From Pseudodesulfovibrio sp. (GTDB lineage Bacteria; Desulfobacterota; Desulfovibrionia; Desulfovibrionales; Desulfovibrionaceae): a stretch of 38,315 nucleotides of DNA. The translations under genes were made by a program, and so were the position numbers. Each line of letters begins with the position of its first letter. The first letter of the stretch is position 1. The notes beneath the pieces are model-generated. The model worked only from the letters and a program-made list of their open reading frames with translations. It searched no databases and was not told where the DNA came from. The stretch lies in assembly GCF_028692895.1 (NCBI RefSeq), contig NZ_JAQUWN010000033.1, positions 1 through 38,315 on the forward strand, read 5' to 3'. This document shows positions 25,884 to 36,913 of the stretch, in pieces.

Positions 25884-26075
25884 CTAGAACGACAGGTGCG
25901 TGGCCCAGGGCAGGTCCGGCCCGATGCGGGCGCAGAGCATGTTCAGGGCGTTGAGGATGCGCCGCTCGGACCGCCCGGCGAGCTCGGCCAGGACGTCGTC
26001 GGGGGCGAGGTCGAGGTTGGCGTCCTCGCGCAGGACGCGGATGATCTGTTCCCGCTCTTTCAGCTCCCGCCCCAT
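25884..26075 (-). CDS. small soluble protein of unknown function
   Basis: 63 residues, mostly helical and charged (RELKEREQIIRVLREDANLD, then DVLAELAGRSERRILNALNML), without a signal or membrane segment. The start at 26075 lacks a clear ribosome site. It lies 30 bp after the membrane protein gene and is probably co-transcribed with it. I do not recognise a family. Confidence 0.5.
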   Translation of the reverse strand: MGRELKEREQIIRVLREDANLDLAPDDVLAELAGRSERRILNALNMLCARIGPDLPWATHLSF

Positions 26076-26105
26076 CCGCAGCCGAGGACGCGAGGCAGGG
26101 GGGCG

Positions 26106-26600
26106 TCAGGCCGCCTGGGCCATGCCGGTGACGTTGCGAGCCCGCCACAGCTCCAGGTTCATGTGCAGCAGCAGGGCCACGCTGGCGGCCATGAAGGCGA
26201 TGCCGATCCAGAACAGGACGCCCTCCAGGCCCACGGTGTTGATGACGTGGTCCGGGACCTTGACCACCTCCACCACAACCTCCATGAACAGGCCGAGGAG
26301 CAGGGCCGCCATGCCGTAGATGTGGCTGGCGTGGTCCGCCTCCTTCTCCACGGTCGGGCACCCTTTGGCGTAGGCGCCCAGTGACTCCATCAGGGTGCCC
26401 CGTTCCTCCAGGGCCACGCCCCAGGCCACGAGGATGACGGCCACGGTGTCCAGAATCTCCTCGATCTCGCCCGCGTTGCTGACGGTGTCGGACATCAGGT
26501 CGTACAGCTCGAAGGAGACCAGGGCGATGAACCCGACGATGAGCAGGTGGATCAGGGCGATGCCCCGGCGGGAAATGAGCAGGCGCAGCAGACGTTTCAT
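26106..26600 (-). CDS. four-helix integral membrane protein, function unknown
   Basis: 164 residues with four predicted membrane helices: about 13-34 (IALIHLLIVGFIALVSFEL), 47-64 (LDTVAVILVAWGVAL), 93-114 (GMAALLLGLFMEVVVEVV) and 127-148 (GVLFWIGIAFMAASVALLL). A short loop, GCPTVEKEADHASH, sits between helices 2 and 3. Only a distant GGAG precedes the ATG. It follows the CHASE4 kinase by 150 bp on the same strand. No family recognised. Confidence 0.7.
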   Translation of the reverse strand: MKRLLRLLISRRGIALIHLLIVGFIALVSFELYDLMSDTVSNAGEIEEILDTVAVILVAWGVALEERGTLMESLGAYAKGCPTVEKEADHASHIYGMAALLLGLFMEVVVEVVKVPDHVINTVGLEGVLFWIGIAFMAASVALLLHMNLELWRARNVTGMAQAA

Positions 26601-26750
26601 GGCGATGGACGACTCCGCTTGAGAGGTGATGACGTGGGGCGCGGCGGCGACCGGACGCCGCCCGGCCCGGGACCGTCCGATGATTACGCAAAAAAGGCTG
26701 CGCTGCCAACGGGTTTTTGGCCCGCCGGGAAAGGTCGGCGGGGGATGTCG

Positions 26751-28979
26751 TCAGGCGTCTTCCGGCTGCATCAGGGGGATGGTGAAGAGGAAGGTGCTGC
26801 CGACCCCCAGCTCGGATTCGACCCGGATGACGCCGCCGTAGTGGGAGACGATCTGGCGGCAGATGGCCAGGCCAAGGCCCGTGCCGAACTGGTGGCTGTT
26901 CCGCAGGTTTTCGTCCCAGACCTGGTAGAAGATGTCGAAGACCTGCTCCACGTCCTCGGCCGGGATGCCCCGGCCCGTGTCCCTGACCCGGAACCGGGCG
27001 AAGTCGCCGTCCCGGACCACCGAGAGCCGGACCTCGCCCTGCTGCGTGAACTTGAAGGCGTTGTTCAGGAGATTTATCAGGACCTGCTGGATGCGGTCGG
27101 CGTCGGCCACGATGGTCAGTCCGGCGGGGGCCGGATCGACCACAAGGGCCACCTCCGGCTTTTCGGCTTCCTGCCCGGCGAAGACTTCGGCCGCGCTGGT
27201 CAGCAGGGTGGCCATGTCCAGCGGTTCGTCCCGCCACTCCATGCTGTCCGATTCGATCTTGTTCAGGTCCAGCAGGTCGTTGACCAGCCGCCCCAGGCGT
27301 TCGGCCTCGCTGCGCACGATGGCCATGTTTTCGGCGAATTGGCGGACCCTGGGCGACAGGGGCGCGTATTCCTCCAGGATGGGGGCGAAGGAGTTGCTGA
27401 ACCGTCGTTCCATCAGCTTGACGAAGCCCAGGATGGAGGTCAGCGGCGTGCGCAGCTCGTGGGAGGCGGAGGAGAGGAACAGGGTCTTGGCCTTGTCCAG
27501 GACGATGAGGTCCTGGTTGGCCTTGGCCAGCTCGCTGGTCCGGGCGGCCACGGTGGCCTCCAGCCCTTCCTTGATCTTTTCCAGCTCGCGTCGGGACCGC
27601 TCTATTTCGCTGATGTCCACGATGGTCTCCAGCAGGAGCCGTTCCCCGTTCCGATCCACATAGGCCACGGACTTCATGATCGGGATGGTCCCGCCGGAAG
27701 CGGTCAGCAGTTCGCGCCTGGAGAGGTCCTCCGGCTGGCGCCGGTCCAGGATGGGGCACTGGTCGATTTGGGCCGGGCAGGTCAGCCTGTGGCAGATCTT
27801 GCCCACGACCTCCTCCCGCCCGCGGCCCGCCATGGCCAGGGCGTGCCGGTTGGCCGCGATGATGGTCCGGTCGCTCGGCCGGATGAGCAGGATGCCCACG
27901 GAGAGGGAGTCCAAGACCTGGTGGAGGAACCGTTCGCTGCTGGCGATCTCGGCGGCCTGGGCGAGTTGGTCCCGGTGGGAGCGGTCGATTTCCGCCAGGA
28001 GGCTGTTGAAGCTCCCGGCCAGGGCGGCGATTTCGTCCGTGCCGCGCACGGCCACGGCGGTCCCGCTGTCCGGGTTTCGGCGGATCGCCGCGATTTGGGC
28101 GTCCAGCGACTCCAGCCGCCGGAAGACCTTGAAGTGCAGGAGGAGGTAGGCCCCGAGGCAGAGCAGGATCATGGCCAGGGCGATGCCGACGCTGTTGTAG
28201 GTGGCCACCTTGTCGCCGTAGGCGGTCATGTCCCGGTTCACGGTCACGCGGATGGAGCCCGAAGTTCCGTCCAGGGTGCGCAGGGGGGCGATGCCCACGA
28301 CGGCGGCCTCGCCCGCATCGGCCACGGTCTCCTCGTCGTCGGCCGTGGCGCCCTCGCCGGGCGGGATCAGCCGGACGGGGTGGCCCACGCCCCTGCCGAT
28401 GGCTTCCACCATTTCGGGGGTGATGATGCGGACCATGGCCATGGTGCCCCTGGGCGGCCCCAGGCCTTCGCTGGTGAGGATCGGCCGGAGCGACACCAGG
28501 TGGTATTCGCCGCCGACGTAGACGATGCCGCCCCGGCCGCCCCTGTCACCCTTGATGGCCGGTAGGATGCCGCCGGTGATCCGGAGGAGTTCGGTCAGCA
28601 GCTCCGGCTCGTTCCTTTCCCGGGAGGACATGGCGCGGGCGAAGACCGCCTGGTCGTCGCTGTCGCGGATGATGATGGCGCAGAGCCCGAGGGCTTCGAA
28701 GGTCTCGTCGAGCAGGTTGGAGTCGCGGTATTCGCTGTTCCGGTCCCGGACGTAGGCGTAGGTGTCGTCCCATGTGGCCCAGTCGTTGACCGTGTCGTTT
28801 AGCTGGTCCAGCCGGTTTTGCAGCTCGTGGCGGGTCGAGTCCAGCGCGCCGAGCACATGCTGCCGCTCCAGCGCGGAGAACCCGGCGCGGATGACGTGAT
28901 TGGAGAACAGCAGGTGCCCCGTGAAGATGACGGCGGAGAGGAGCAGCCCCGCCAGGACGGATATGTATCTCAGCTTCAC
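26751..28979 (-). CDS. membrane sensor histidine kinase, CHASE4-HAMP-PAS-HisKA-HATPase
   Basis: 742 residues. TM1 is about 8-27. The periplasmic CHASE4-type domain (about 35-255) carries the signature NDWATWDDTYAYV (65-77). TM2 is about 262-283, HAMP about 284-338. The PAS domain (about 350-465) has a Cys triad, C396-x4-C401-x6-C408-P. HisKA has SHELRTPLT with His507, and HATPase_c (about 615-738) has NLLNNAFKFT, DTGRGIP and GTGLGLAI. All kinase motifs are intact. The signal is unknown. Its HisKA/HATPase region is closely related to that of the next kinase upstream, suggesting duplication. No response regulator gene is adjacent. Confidence 0.92.
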   Translation of the reverse strand: MKLRYISVLAGLLLSAVIFTGHLLFSNHVIRAGFSALERQHVLGALDSTRHELQNRLDQLNDTVNDWATWDDTYAYVRDRNSEYRDSNLLDETFEALGLCAIIIRDSDDQAVFARAMSSRERNEPELLTELLRITGGILPAIKGDRGGRGGIVYVGGEYHLVSLRPILTSEGLGPPRGTMAMVRIITPEMVEAIGRGVGHPVRLIPPGEGATADDEETVADAGEAAVVGIAPLRTLDGTSGSIRVTVNRDMTAYGDKVATYNSVGIALAMILLCLGAYLLLHFKVFRRLESLDAQIAAIRRNPDSGTAVAVRGTDEIAALAGSFNSLLAEIDRSHRDQLAQAAEIASSERFLHQVLDSLSVGILLIRPSDRTIIAANRHALAMAGRGREEVVGKICHRLTCPAQIDQCPILDRRQPEDLSRRELLTASGGTIPIMKSVAYVDRNGERLLLETIVDISEIERSRRELEKIKEGLEATVAARTSELAKANQDLIVLDKAKTLFLSSASHELRTPLTSILGFVKLMERRFSNSFAPILEEYAPLSPRVRQFAENMAIVRSEAERLGRLVNDLLDLNKIESDSMEWRDEPLDMATLLTSAAEVFAGQEAEKPEVALVVDPAPAGLTIVADADRIQQVLINLLNNAFKFTQQGEVRLSVVRDGDFARFRVRDTGRGIPAEDVEQVFDIFYQVWDENLRNSHQFGTGLGLAICRQIVSHYGGVIRVESELGVGSTFLFTIPLMQPEDA

Positions 28980-29044
28980 GTGAAGTCACCCGCGGTTTGC
29001 CGACGTCGTGGCCCGCGATTGAGGAGCCGGGTTTTGCTTCGTGT

Positions 29045-32017
29045 TCATTCCGGCCCGTCGGCCGACGATTCGCACCGTTCCATCGTACCCTGAATCAAGG
29101 GCAGTGAAAAGTGGAACGTGCTTCCCCGGCCATGTTTCGATTCCACCCAGATGGAGCCGTCGTAGTGCTCCACTATTTCCTTGCAGATGGCGAGGCCGAG
29201 GCCAGTGCCCTTGGCTTCGCCGACCACGGTGTCGCCGTAGCGGATCTTGTGGAACTTGTCGAAGATGAGCGGCTGCTCGTTCAGGGGGATGCCGATGCCG
29301 GTGTCGGACACGGAGACCGTCAGGGCGTCGCGCGTGGCCCGGAGCCGGACCATGATCTCGCCCCGCTCCGTGAACTTGCCCGCGTTGTTGAGCAGGTTGA
29401 TGAGCACCTGCTTGATCTTGTCGGCGTCGGCCAGGATCAGGGGCGTGGCGTTTGGGAAATCCGTGGCCAGCCGGACGTGGGGGTTCGCGGCGAAGGCCCC
29501 GGCCACGCTTTCCACGGACTGGCGGACCACGTCGCAGGGGTTGAGGAGCCGGTCGTTCCAGGTGGCGTTGCCCGACTCGATGCGGTTCAAGTCGAGAAAA
29601 TCGTTGATGAGCCGGGTCAGCCGTTCGCCCTCGGTCCCGATGATGTCCAGGTTCTGGCGGATGCGCTCCCCCTTGCGCCGCAGCTCCGGCGAGTTGGCCA
29701 GGGGCTGGAAGAGCCTGCCGAACTCCTTGCCGGTGAGCTTGGCGAATCCCCGGATGGAGGTGAGCGGCGTGCGCAGCTCGTGGGAGACCGAGGAGACCAG
29801 GCCGGACTTGATCTCGTCCAGGGCCTTGAGCCGCCGGTTGGCCGTCTCCAGTTGGGTCGCCTTGCGTCCCAGCTCGCGGGTGCGCTCCTCGACCTTGCTC
29901 TCAAGCTCCTCGTTGAGCCGGGTGAGCTCCTCCATGTTGGCCTTGCGCTCGATGGCCAGGGCCACCTGTTCGGAGACGGCCTCCATGAAGGAGACGTCCT
30001 CCTCGGTGTAGTGGGCCGGGTTGGTATAGTGCTGCACGGCCATGGCGCCGATGATGACGCCCTTGATCTTGAGCGGGACCCCGAGCCAGACGGCGGGGAG
30101 GGTGCCGATGTAGCCGGTGCGCTCCATGTGCTCCGGGGTGGCGATGTCGTCGCGGGTGACGAGCAGGGGGCGGCCGGTGCGGACCACGTGGGCGGTCAGG
30201 CTCTTGGTCTTCGGGTTGCTGACGTTGACGATGTCGTAGTTGGCGTCCCGCTCGTCCTCGAAGTACGGGAGGACGATCCGGTCCTCCTGCGGGTCCAGCA
30301 GGCCGATGTAGAAGTTGGTGGCGTCGATGACCTCGCCGAGGATGGCGTGGATGGTGGCGTAGAGGTCGTGGAGGTCGCCGGAGGTGGTGATCGCCTTGGA
30401 GATGGCGTACATGGCCCGGGTGGTCCGTTCGCTGTTCTTGCGTTCGGTGATGTCCTGCAGGAAGCCTTCGAAGCAGGCCACGCCGCCTTGTTCGTCGCGA
30501 ATGGTGCGGATGTTGGCCAGGACCCAGATGGGTTTGCCGTCGCGCCGCCTGAGGTGCATTTCGCATTGTTCCACGCTGTCCCGTTCGCGGATGGCGTCGA
30601 GGAAGCGCTGCCGGTCCTCCCGAACGGCGTAGCACTGGGTGGCGATGTCGAGCACCTCGGCCAGGAGCGCCTCGGGCGACTCGTAGCCGAGTATCCTGGC
30701 CGCGGCGGCGTTGGCCTTGATGAGCCTCCCGTCCGGGGTGGACTGGAAGATGCCGTTGTTCGCGTAGGTGAAGATGTCGCGGTACTGGCGCTCGGAAAAC
30801 TTGAGGGCCTGGTCGGTCTTCTTCCACTCGGTGATGTCGGTGATGGTTCCGGCCAGCCGGCGGCAGGTTCCGTCCGCGTCCCTGGACGGGATGCCTCGCG
30901 CCAGGATCCAGCGGTAGGTGCCGTCCTTGTGGCGCAGGCGGAATTCCGTCTCGAAGTGCTCAAGGCCGCCCTCGATGCATTGGTAGTGCATGTCGAGGGC
31001 CCGGTCCCGGTCTTCCGGATGGAGAGAGTCGATCCAGCTTCTCAGCCTGTTGGGCATCTCGCCGTCCCGGTAGCCCAGGATGACCTTGTAACGGGGCGAG
31101 AAGTAGATCGTGTTCGAAGGCAGGTCCCAGTCCCATATGCCGTCGTAGGCGCCGCGCACCACCAGTTCGTATCGTTCCTCGCTCTTGCGCAGCGCCTCGC
31201 GCGCGTTCTCGCTTTCCGTAATGTCGATGAGGGAGCAGACGCGGTCGCCCGTGCCGGGGATGAGGCCCACGGAGACGTGGACCCGTTTGCGTACGCCTCC
31301 CCTGACCAGGAAGGTGAAGTTGTAGCGGCGGGGCGCCGCCCGTCCGTTCCCGCGCGCGGAGTGGTAGGTTCGCATCAATGCAAGGTCATCGGGATCGACC
31401 CGGTCCATCCAGGTCATCTTGTTCACGATCTCCGAGGCGGGGTAGCCGGAGAGCTCCTGAAACTGGGAGTTGCAGCTCCGGATGACGCCGTCGTCGCTGA
31501 AGATGACCATGGCCGTGCCCGTGTTCTCGAACAGGGTGCGGTAATACTGTTCGCTCTCCACGAGGGCGGCCTCGGCCTGTTTGATGTCCGAGATGTCCAC
31601 CACCACGCCGCGTGCGCCCCGGGGCCGTCCGTCCTTGATGATCCGCTGGGCGTAGACCTTGACCGGGATGGGGGAGCCGTCCTTGCGCAGGCCGAGGTAC
31701 TCGTGGCCCGGAGAGGGGGCGCCCGACAGGATGTCCTCAAGCGCGCGCATACCGAGGTCCAGGGAGTCGGGATGGATGGTCTGGGCGATGTTGACGCCCG
31801 CCTCGATGTCCTGCCTGGTGAAGCCGTAGATGTGCAGGGCGTAGTCGTTGACGTAGGTGAACCGGCCGTTCAGGTCGAGTTCGAATACCAATTGCGGCAG
31901 GGAGTCGACCATGTCGCGGAAGGCGTCGGGCCGAGACTCCAGCTCCCGGATGCGCGCCTGGAGCTCTTGTATATGTCGTCGCAACGCCGCCATGGTTTCC
32001 CTGTTCCCGTTTCCCAT
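29045..32017 (-). CDS. cytosolic histidine kinase with four PAS domains and a GAF domain
   Basis: 990 residues with no membrane helix or signal peptide. An N-terminal coiled coil (about 8-28) precedes four PAS domains (about 32-150, 155-270, 282-400, 410-527), the second to fourth joined by the usual PAC-type ITE linkers. A GAF domain (about 535-692) and a coiled coil (about 693-735) follow, then HisKA with SHELRTPLT (His746) and HATPase_c (about 860-970; NLLNNAGKFT, DTGIGIP, GTGLGLAI). AGGCGAAGC precedes ATG 32017. It is likely to integrate redox or small-molecule cues. The gaps to the kinases on both sides are about 65 bp, suggesting one transcript. Confidence 0.93.
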   Translation of the reverse strand: MGNGNRETMAALRRHIQELQARIRELESRPDAFRDMVDSLPQLVFELDLNGRFTYVNDYALHIYGFTRQDIEAGVNIAQTIHPDSLDLGMRALEDILSGAPSPGHEYLGLRKDGSPIPVKVYAQRIIKDGRPRGARGVVVDISDIKQAEAALVESEQYYRTLFENTGTAMVIFSDDGVIRSCNSQFQELSGYPASEIVNKMTWMDRVDPDDLALMRTYHSARGNGRAAPRRYNFTFLVRGGVRKRVHVSVGLIPGTGDRVCSLIDITESENAREALRKSEERYELVVRGAYDGIWDWDLPSNTIYFSPRYKVILGYRDGEMPNRLRSWIDSLHPEDRDRALDMHYQCIEGGLEHFETEFRLRHKDGTYRWILARGIPSRDADGTCRRLAGTITDITEWKKTDQALKFSERQYRDIFTYANNGIFQSTPDGRLIKANAAAARILGYESPEALLAEVLDIATQCYAVREDRQRFLDAIRERDSVEQCEMHLRRRDGKPIWVLANIRTIRDEQGGVACFEGFLQDITERKNSERTTRAMYAISKAITTSGDLHDLYATIHAILGEVIDATNFYIGLLDPQEDRIVLPYFEDERDANYDIVNVSNPKTKSLTAHVVRTGRPLLVTRDDIATPEHMERTGYIGTLPAVWLGVPLKIKGVIIGAMAVQHYTNPAHYTEEDVSFMEAVSEQVALAIERKANMEELTRLNEELESKVEERTRELGRKATQLETANRRLKALDEIKSGLVSSVSHELRTPLTSIRGFAKLTGKEFGRLFQPLANSPELRRKGERIRQNLDIIGTEGERLTRLINDFLDLNRIESGNATWNDRLLNPCDVVRQSVESVAGAFAANPHVRLATDFPNATPLILADADKIKQVLINLLNNAGKFTERGEIMVRLRATRDALTVSVSDTGIGIPLNEQPLIFDKFHKIRYGDTVVGEAKGTGLGLAICKEIVEHYDGSIWVESKHGRGSTFHFSLPLIQGTMERCESSADGPE

Positions 32018-32082
32018 GCTTCGCCTATCTCATTAGCATACGCCGTTGCGGAGCGGACGGCAATACTGTCCATAACCGGGGA

Positions 32083-34365
<2,283 letters not shown>

Positions 34366-34384
34366 TGGTGTTCCCGGCTGCGGC

Positions 34385-35146
34385 TCAATAGATGGAGAAG
34401 GGGAAGTATTTCCGGTTGATGCGGTCATAGGTCCCGTCCTGCCTGATGGTCTTGATGGCCGAGTCGATCGCGTCGAGGAGTTCCCGGTTCCCCTTGCGCA
34501 CGGCGATGCGCGCGGTGGAGGATGGGTCGTCGGCGGGCAGGGGCACTCCCACGAAGTCGAAGCGGGCCCCTTTATCGGTCTGGAGGAAGCGGAAGGCTGC
34601 CAGGGAGTCCACCAGGGCGGCGTCCACCCGGCCGTCCTCCAGCAGGCCCAGGGTCTCGGCCAGGGTGGCGGTGAGCACGATCTTCGAGGTCGCGCCGTAG
34701 GTCCGCCGCAGGTAGCCGGCCTGTGCGGTCCCGGCCTGTGCGGCCAGGGACTTGTCCGCCAGCCCGCCCGGGGTCTGGATGAATTCCCGGCCCGGGTCGG
34801 CCACGAAGGAGGAGCGGGAGCGGTAATAGTAGTGGCTGAAGTCGACCAGGCGGCTCCGCTCCGGGGTCTCGGCCATGCTGGCCACGACCATGTCGTACCG
34901 TCCCGCCTCCAGGCCGGGGATCAATTGGCCCCAGGCGTCGACGAGCACGGTGCAGGGGCGGCCCATGGCTTCGCACAGGGCGCGGGCGATGTCCACGTCG
35001 AAACCGGCGGGCTCGCCCAGTTCATCCATGTAGTTGAACGGAGGATAAGCGCCCTCGGTGGCGATGCGAAGCCCCCCGTCCGCCAGGGCCGGAGAGCCGG
35101 AACCCAGGAGCAGCAGAACGAGGAGAAGGCGGCAGGCAAGATTCAT
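34385..35146 (-). CDS. periplasmic solute-binding protein, family 3 (amino-acid type)
   Basis: 253 residues with signal peptide about 1-22 (LLLVLLLLGSGSPALA). The SBP_bac_3 fold follows: LRIATEGAYPPFNYMDE, GFDVDIARALCEAMG, the lobe-crossing region YDMVVASMAETPERSRLVDF, and a C-terminal IKTIRQDGTYDRINRKYF. There is no lipobox, so it is free in the periplasm. No ABC permease or ATPase gene is nearby; instead the hybrid kinase begins 19 bp downstream. This points to a sensory rather than a transport role, like the binding domains fused to EvgS/BvgS. GGAGGG precedes ATG 35146. The ligand is probably a polar amino acid or similar; this is inference. Confidence 0.9.
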   Translation of the reverse strand: MNLACRLLLVLLLLGSGSPALADGGLRIATEGAYPPFNYMDELGEPAGFDVDIARALCEAMGRPCTVLVDAWGQLIPGLEAGRYDMVVASMAETPERSRLVDFSHYYYRSRSSFVADPGREFIQTPGGLADKSLAAQAGTAQAGYLRRTYGATSKIVLTATLAETLGLLEDGRVDAALVDSLAAFRFLQTDKGARFDFVGVPLPADDPSSTARIAVRKGNRELLDAIDSAIKTIRQDGTYDRINRKYFPFSIY

Positions 35147-35241
35147 GCGCCCTCCACGGTGGTTGCGTCACCGTTGAGTATGCCACGTCCTGGCCGACAT
35201 ATCCATGATTATGTATGCGCGGCCCCGCGCGGGGCGCCGGG

Positions 35242-35595
35242 TCAGAAGGTCAGTTGCCGCCACCCGGCCCGGAGCATATGGGTCACCGGCTCGCCCATGT
35301 AGCGGACGTCCACGCCCATGGCTTCGAGTTCCGCCGCCAGGCCGTAGTTGTCGGCGCAGGCGCGGCAGGCCCAGACCTCCACGCCGTCGCGCAGCATGGC
35401 CTTGATGGTTTCGCGGATGGCCGGGTCCTCGCAGGCCAGGCGGGCGGACGGGCCCCAGATGACCAGGCGCACCCGCTCCCACCAGCCGTTGCGCAGGGAG
35501 TTGTGGGCGTACATGAAGGCGAGATTGTGCGCCACTTCCGGGTCGGCGCTGCTCCAGATGATGAACATGGAATCCATGGCGGCGACTTCCTGCAT
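35242..35595 (-). CDS. DsrE-family protein
   Basis: 117 residues, a DsrE/DsrF-like fold: FIIWSSADPEVAHNLAFMYA, VRLVIWGPSARLACEDP, MLRDGVEVWACRACADNYG and a C-terminal EAMGVDVRYMGEPVTHML. Cys in the WACRACADNYG segment is where sulfur-carrier members hold their reactive Cys. In sulfate reducers these proteins can take part in sulfur trafficking, but many are uncharacterised. AAGGAGGAG precedes ATG 35595. It lies 39 bp after lpxB and 95 bp before the binding-protein gene. A GC palindrome GCCCCGC-GCGGGGC (35222-35235) follows its stop. Confidence 0.8.
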   Translation of the reverse strand: MQEVAAMDSMFIIWSSADPEVAHNLAFMYAHNSLRNGWWERVRLVIWGPSARLACEDPAIRETIKAMLRDGVEVWACRACADNYGLAAELEAMGVDVRYMGEPVTHMLRAGWRQLTF

Positions 35596-35634
35596 GGGGC
35601 TCCTCCTTGCAAGGCGGGGGTTGCGGACGGGCGG

Positions 35635-36765
35635 TCAGGCCCCCAGGCGGGCCAGGTCGTCCAGGATGATGGACGCGGCGCGGCGGGCCGCTCCGGGAGC
35701 GCCCACCTGGTTCCGCAATCCGGCCAGGTTCCGGCGGACCGCGTCGTAGCGCGCCGGGTCGTCGAGCCAGGCGGCGGCGGTTTCGGCCAGGGTCGCGGGA
35801 TTGGCCCGCTCCTGGATGTATTCCGGGTAGACCTCCCGGCCCGCGATGAGGTTGGGCAGGGAGATGAAATCCACGTTGACGAGCAGCCGCCCCACGATCT
35901 CCGAGAGTTTGGAGACCTTGTAGGCCACGATGGCCGGGGTGCCGATGAGCGCGGTCTCCAGGGTGACCGTGCCCGAGGCGGCCAGGATCAGCTTGCAGGC
36001 GCGGAAGGTCTCGTAGCGGGTGTCGGGCTCGACGCACTCCACGGGCACGTCGTCGGGCCAGAGAGCGGCGAGCTGCTCCTTGTCCCGCCCCGGGGCGCAG
36101 ACCATGACGCAGCGCAGGCCCGGCCGGTCGGCGCGCAGCCGCCGGGCGGTCTGGGCGAAGAGGGGCAGCAGGGTGGCGATCTCGCGGGTGCGGCTGCCGG
36201 GCAGGATGCCGATCAGGTTCTCGTCCACGGGCCGGCGGTCCAGGTCGTCGAGGGGCAGGACGTCCATGAGCGGATGGCCCACGTATTCCACCTCCATGCC
36301 GAATCCGGCGTAGAAGGGCTTTTCGAAGGGCAGGATGCAGATGACCTTGCGGACGTGCTCGCGCAGGAAGTTGACCCGGCCGGAGCGCCAGGCCCAGATC
36401 TGCGGGCTGATGTAGTAGTAGACCGGGATGCCGAGCTTCCTGGCCGCCTTGGCGATGCGGAAGTTGAACTCCGGGCAGTCGATGAGGACCACGGCGCGTG
36501 GCCGCGTTTCGGCCAGCTCGCGCTTGATGGCCCTGAGCAGACGCAGGATGCGCGGCAGGCCGCCCAGGATTTCCGTGATGCCGACCAGGGATATCAGGCG
36601 CATGTCGTGGCGCTGCTCGAACCCCTCGGCGCGCATGGCCGGGCCGCCCATGCCGGTGAACCGGGCGGATGGGTCCAGGGCGCGCAGGTGCTTCATCAGC
36701 TCCGCGCCGTGCAGGTCGCCGGAGGCTTCGCCGACGCTGAACCAGATGGGGCGTTCGTCATTCAT
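35635..36765 (-). CDS. lpxB: lipid-A-disaccharide synthase
   Basis: A 376-residue GT-B glycosyltransferase that joins UDP-diacyl-glucosamine and lipid X into the lipid A disaccharide at the inner membrane. Seen: IWFSVGEASGDLHGAELMKH (7-26), FTGMGGPAM, IDCPEFNFRIAK, YYISPQIWAWR, ILPFEKPFY, VGHPLMD, LPGSRTREI and AASGTVTLETALIGTP. ATG 36765 is set by family N-termini; no ribosome site is visible (CCCCTGCCC before ATG), so initiation may be unusual. It shares a 148-bp divergent intergenic region with the Gfo/Idh gene and shows that the organism makes lipopolysaccharide. Confidence 0.96.
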   Translation of the reverse strand: MNDERPIWFSVGEASGDLHGAELMKHLRALDPSARFTGMGGPAMRAEGFEQRHDMRLISLVGITEILGGLPRILRLLRAIKRELAETRPRAVVLIDCPEFNFRIAKAARKLGIPVYYYISPQIWAWRSGRVNFLREHVRKVICILPFEKPFYAGFGMEVEYVGHPLMDVLPLDDLDRRPVDENLIGILPGSRTREIATLLPLFAQTARRLRADRPGLRCVMVCAPGRDKEQLAALWPDDVPVECVEPDTRYETFRACKLILAASGTVTLETALIGTPAIVAYKVSKLSEIVGRLLVNVDFISLPNLIAGREVYPEYIQERANPATLAETAAAWLDDPARYDAVRRNLAGLRNQVGAPGAARRAASIILDDLARLGA

Positions 36766-36846
36766 GGGCAGGGGTGTAAACCGCTTTGCCGGGCCTGCGC
36801 AAGCAGTTCGCTCGGCTGCGCCCGGTCCACGTACGTTCCATTGAGG

Positions 36847-36875
36847 TTGCCAACCCGACCGCGAGCGGGTAGAAC
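36847..36875 (+). promoter_or_regulatory. probable promoter of the Gfo/Idh/MocA gene
   Basis: TTGCCA (36847-36852), a 17-bp spacer and TAGAAC (36870-36875), about 38 bp before ATG 36914. Good -35 and spacing, fair -10. Confidence 0.5.
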
Positions 36876-36913
36876 CGGGCCGAAATACGAACCTGAGACC
36901 GAGGGATGCTGAT

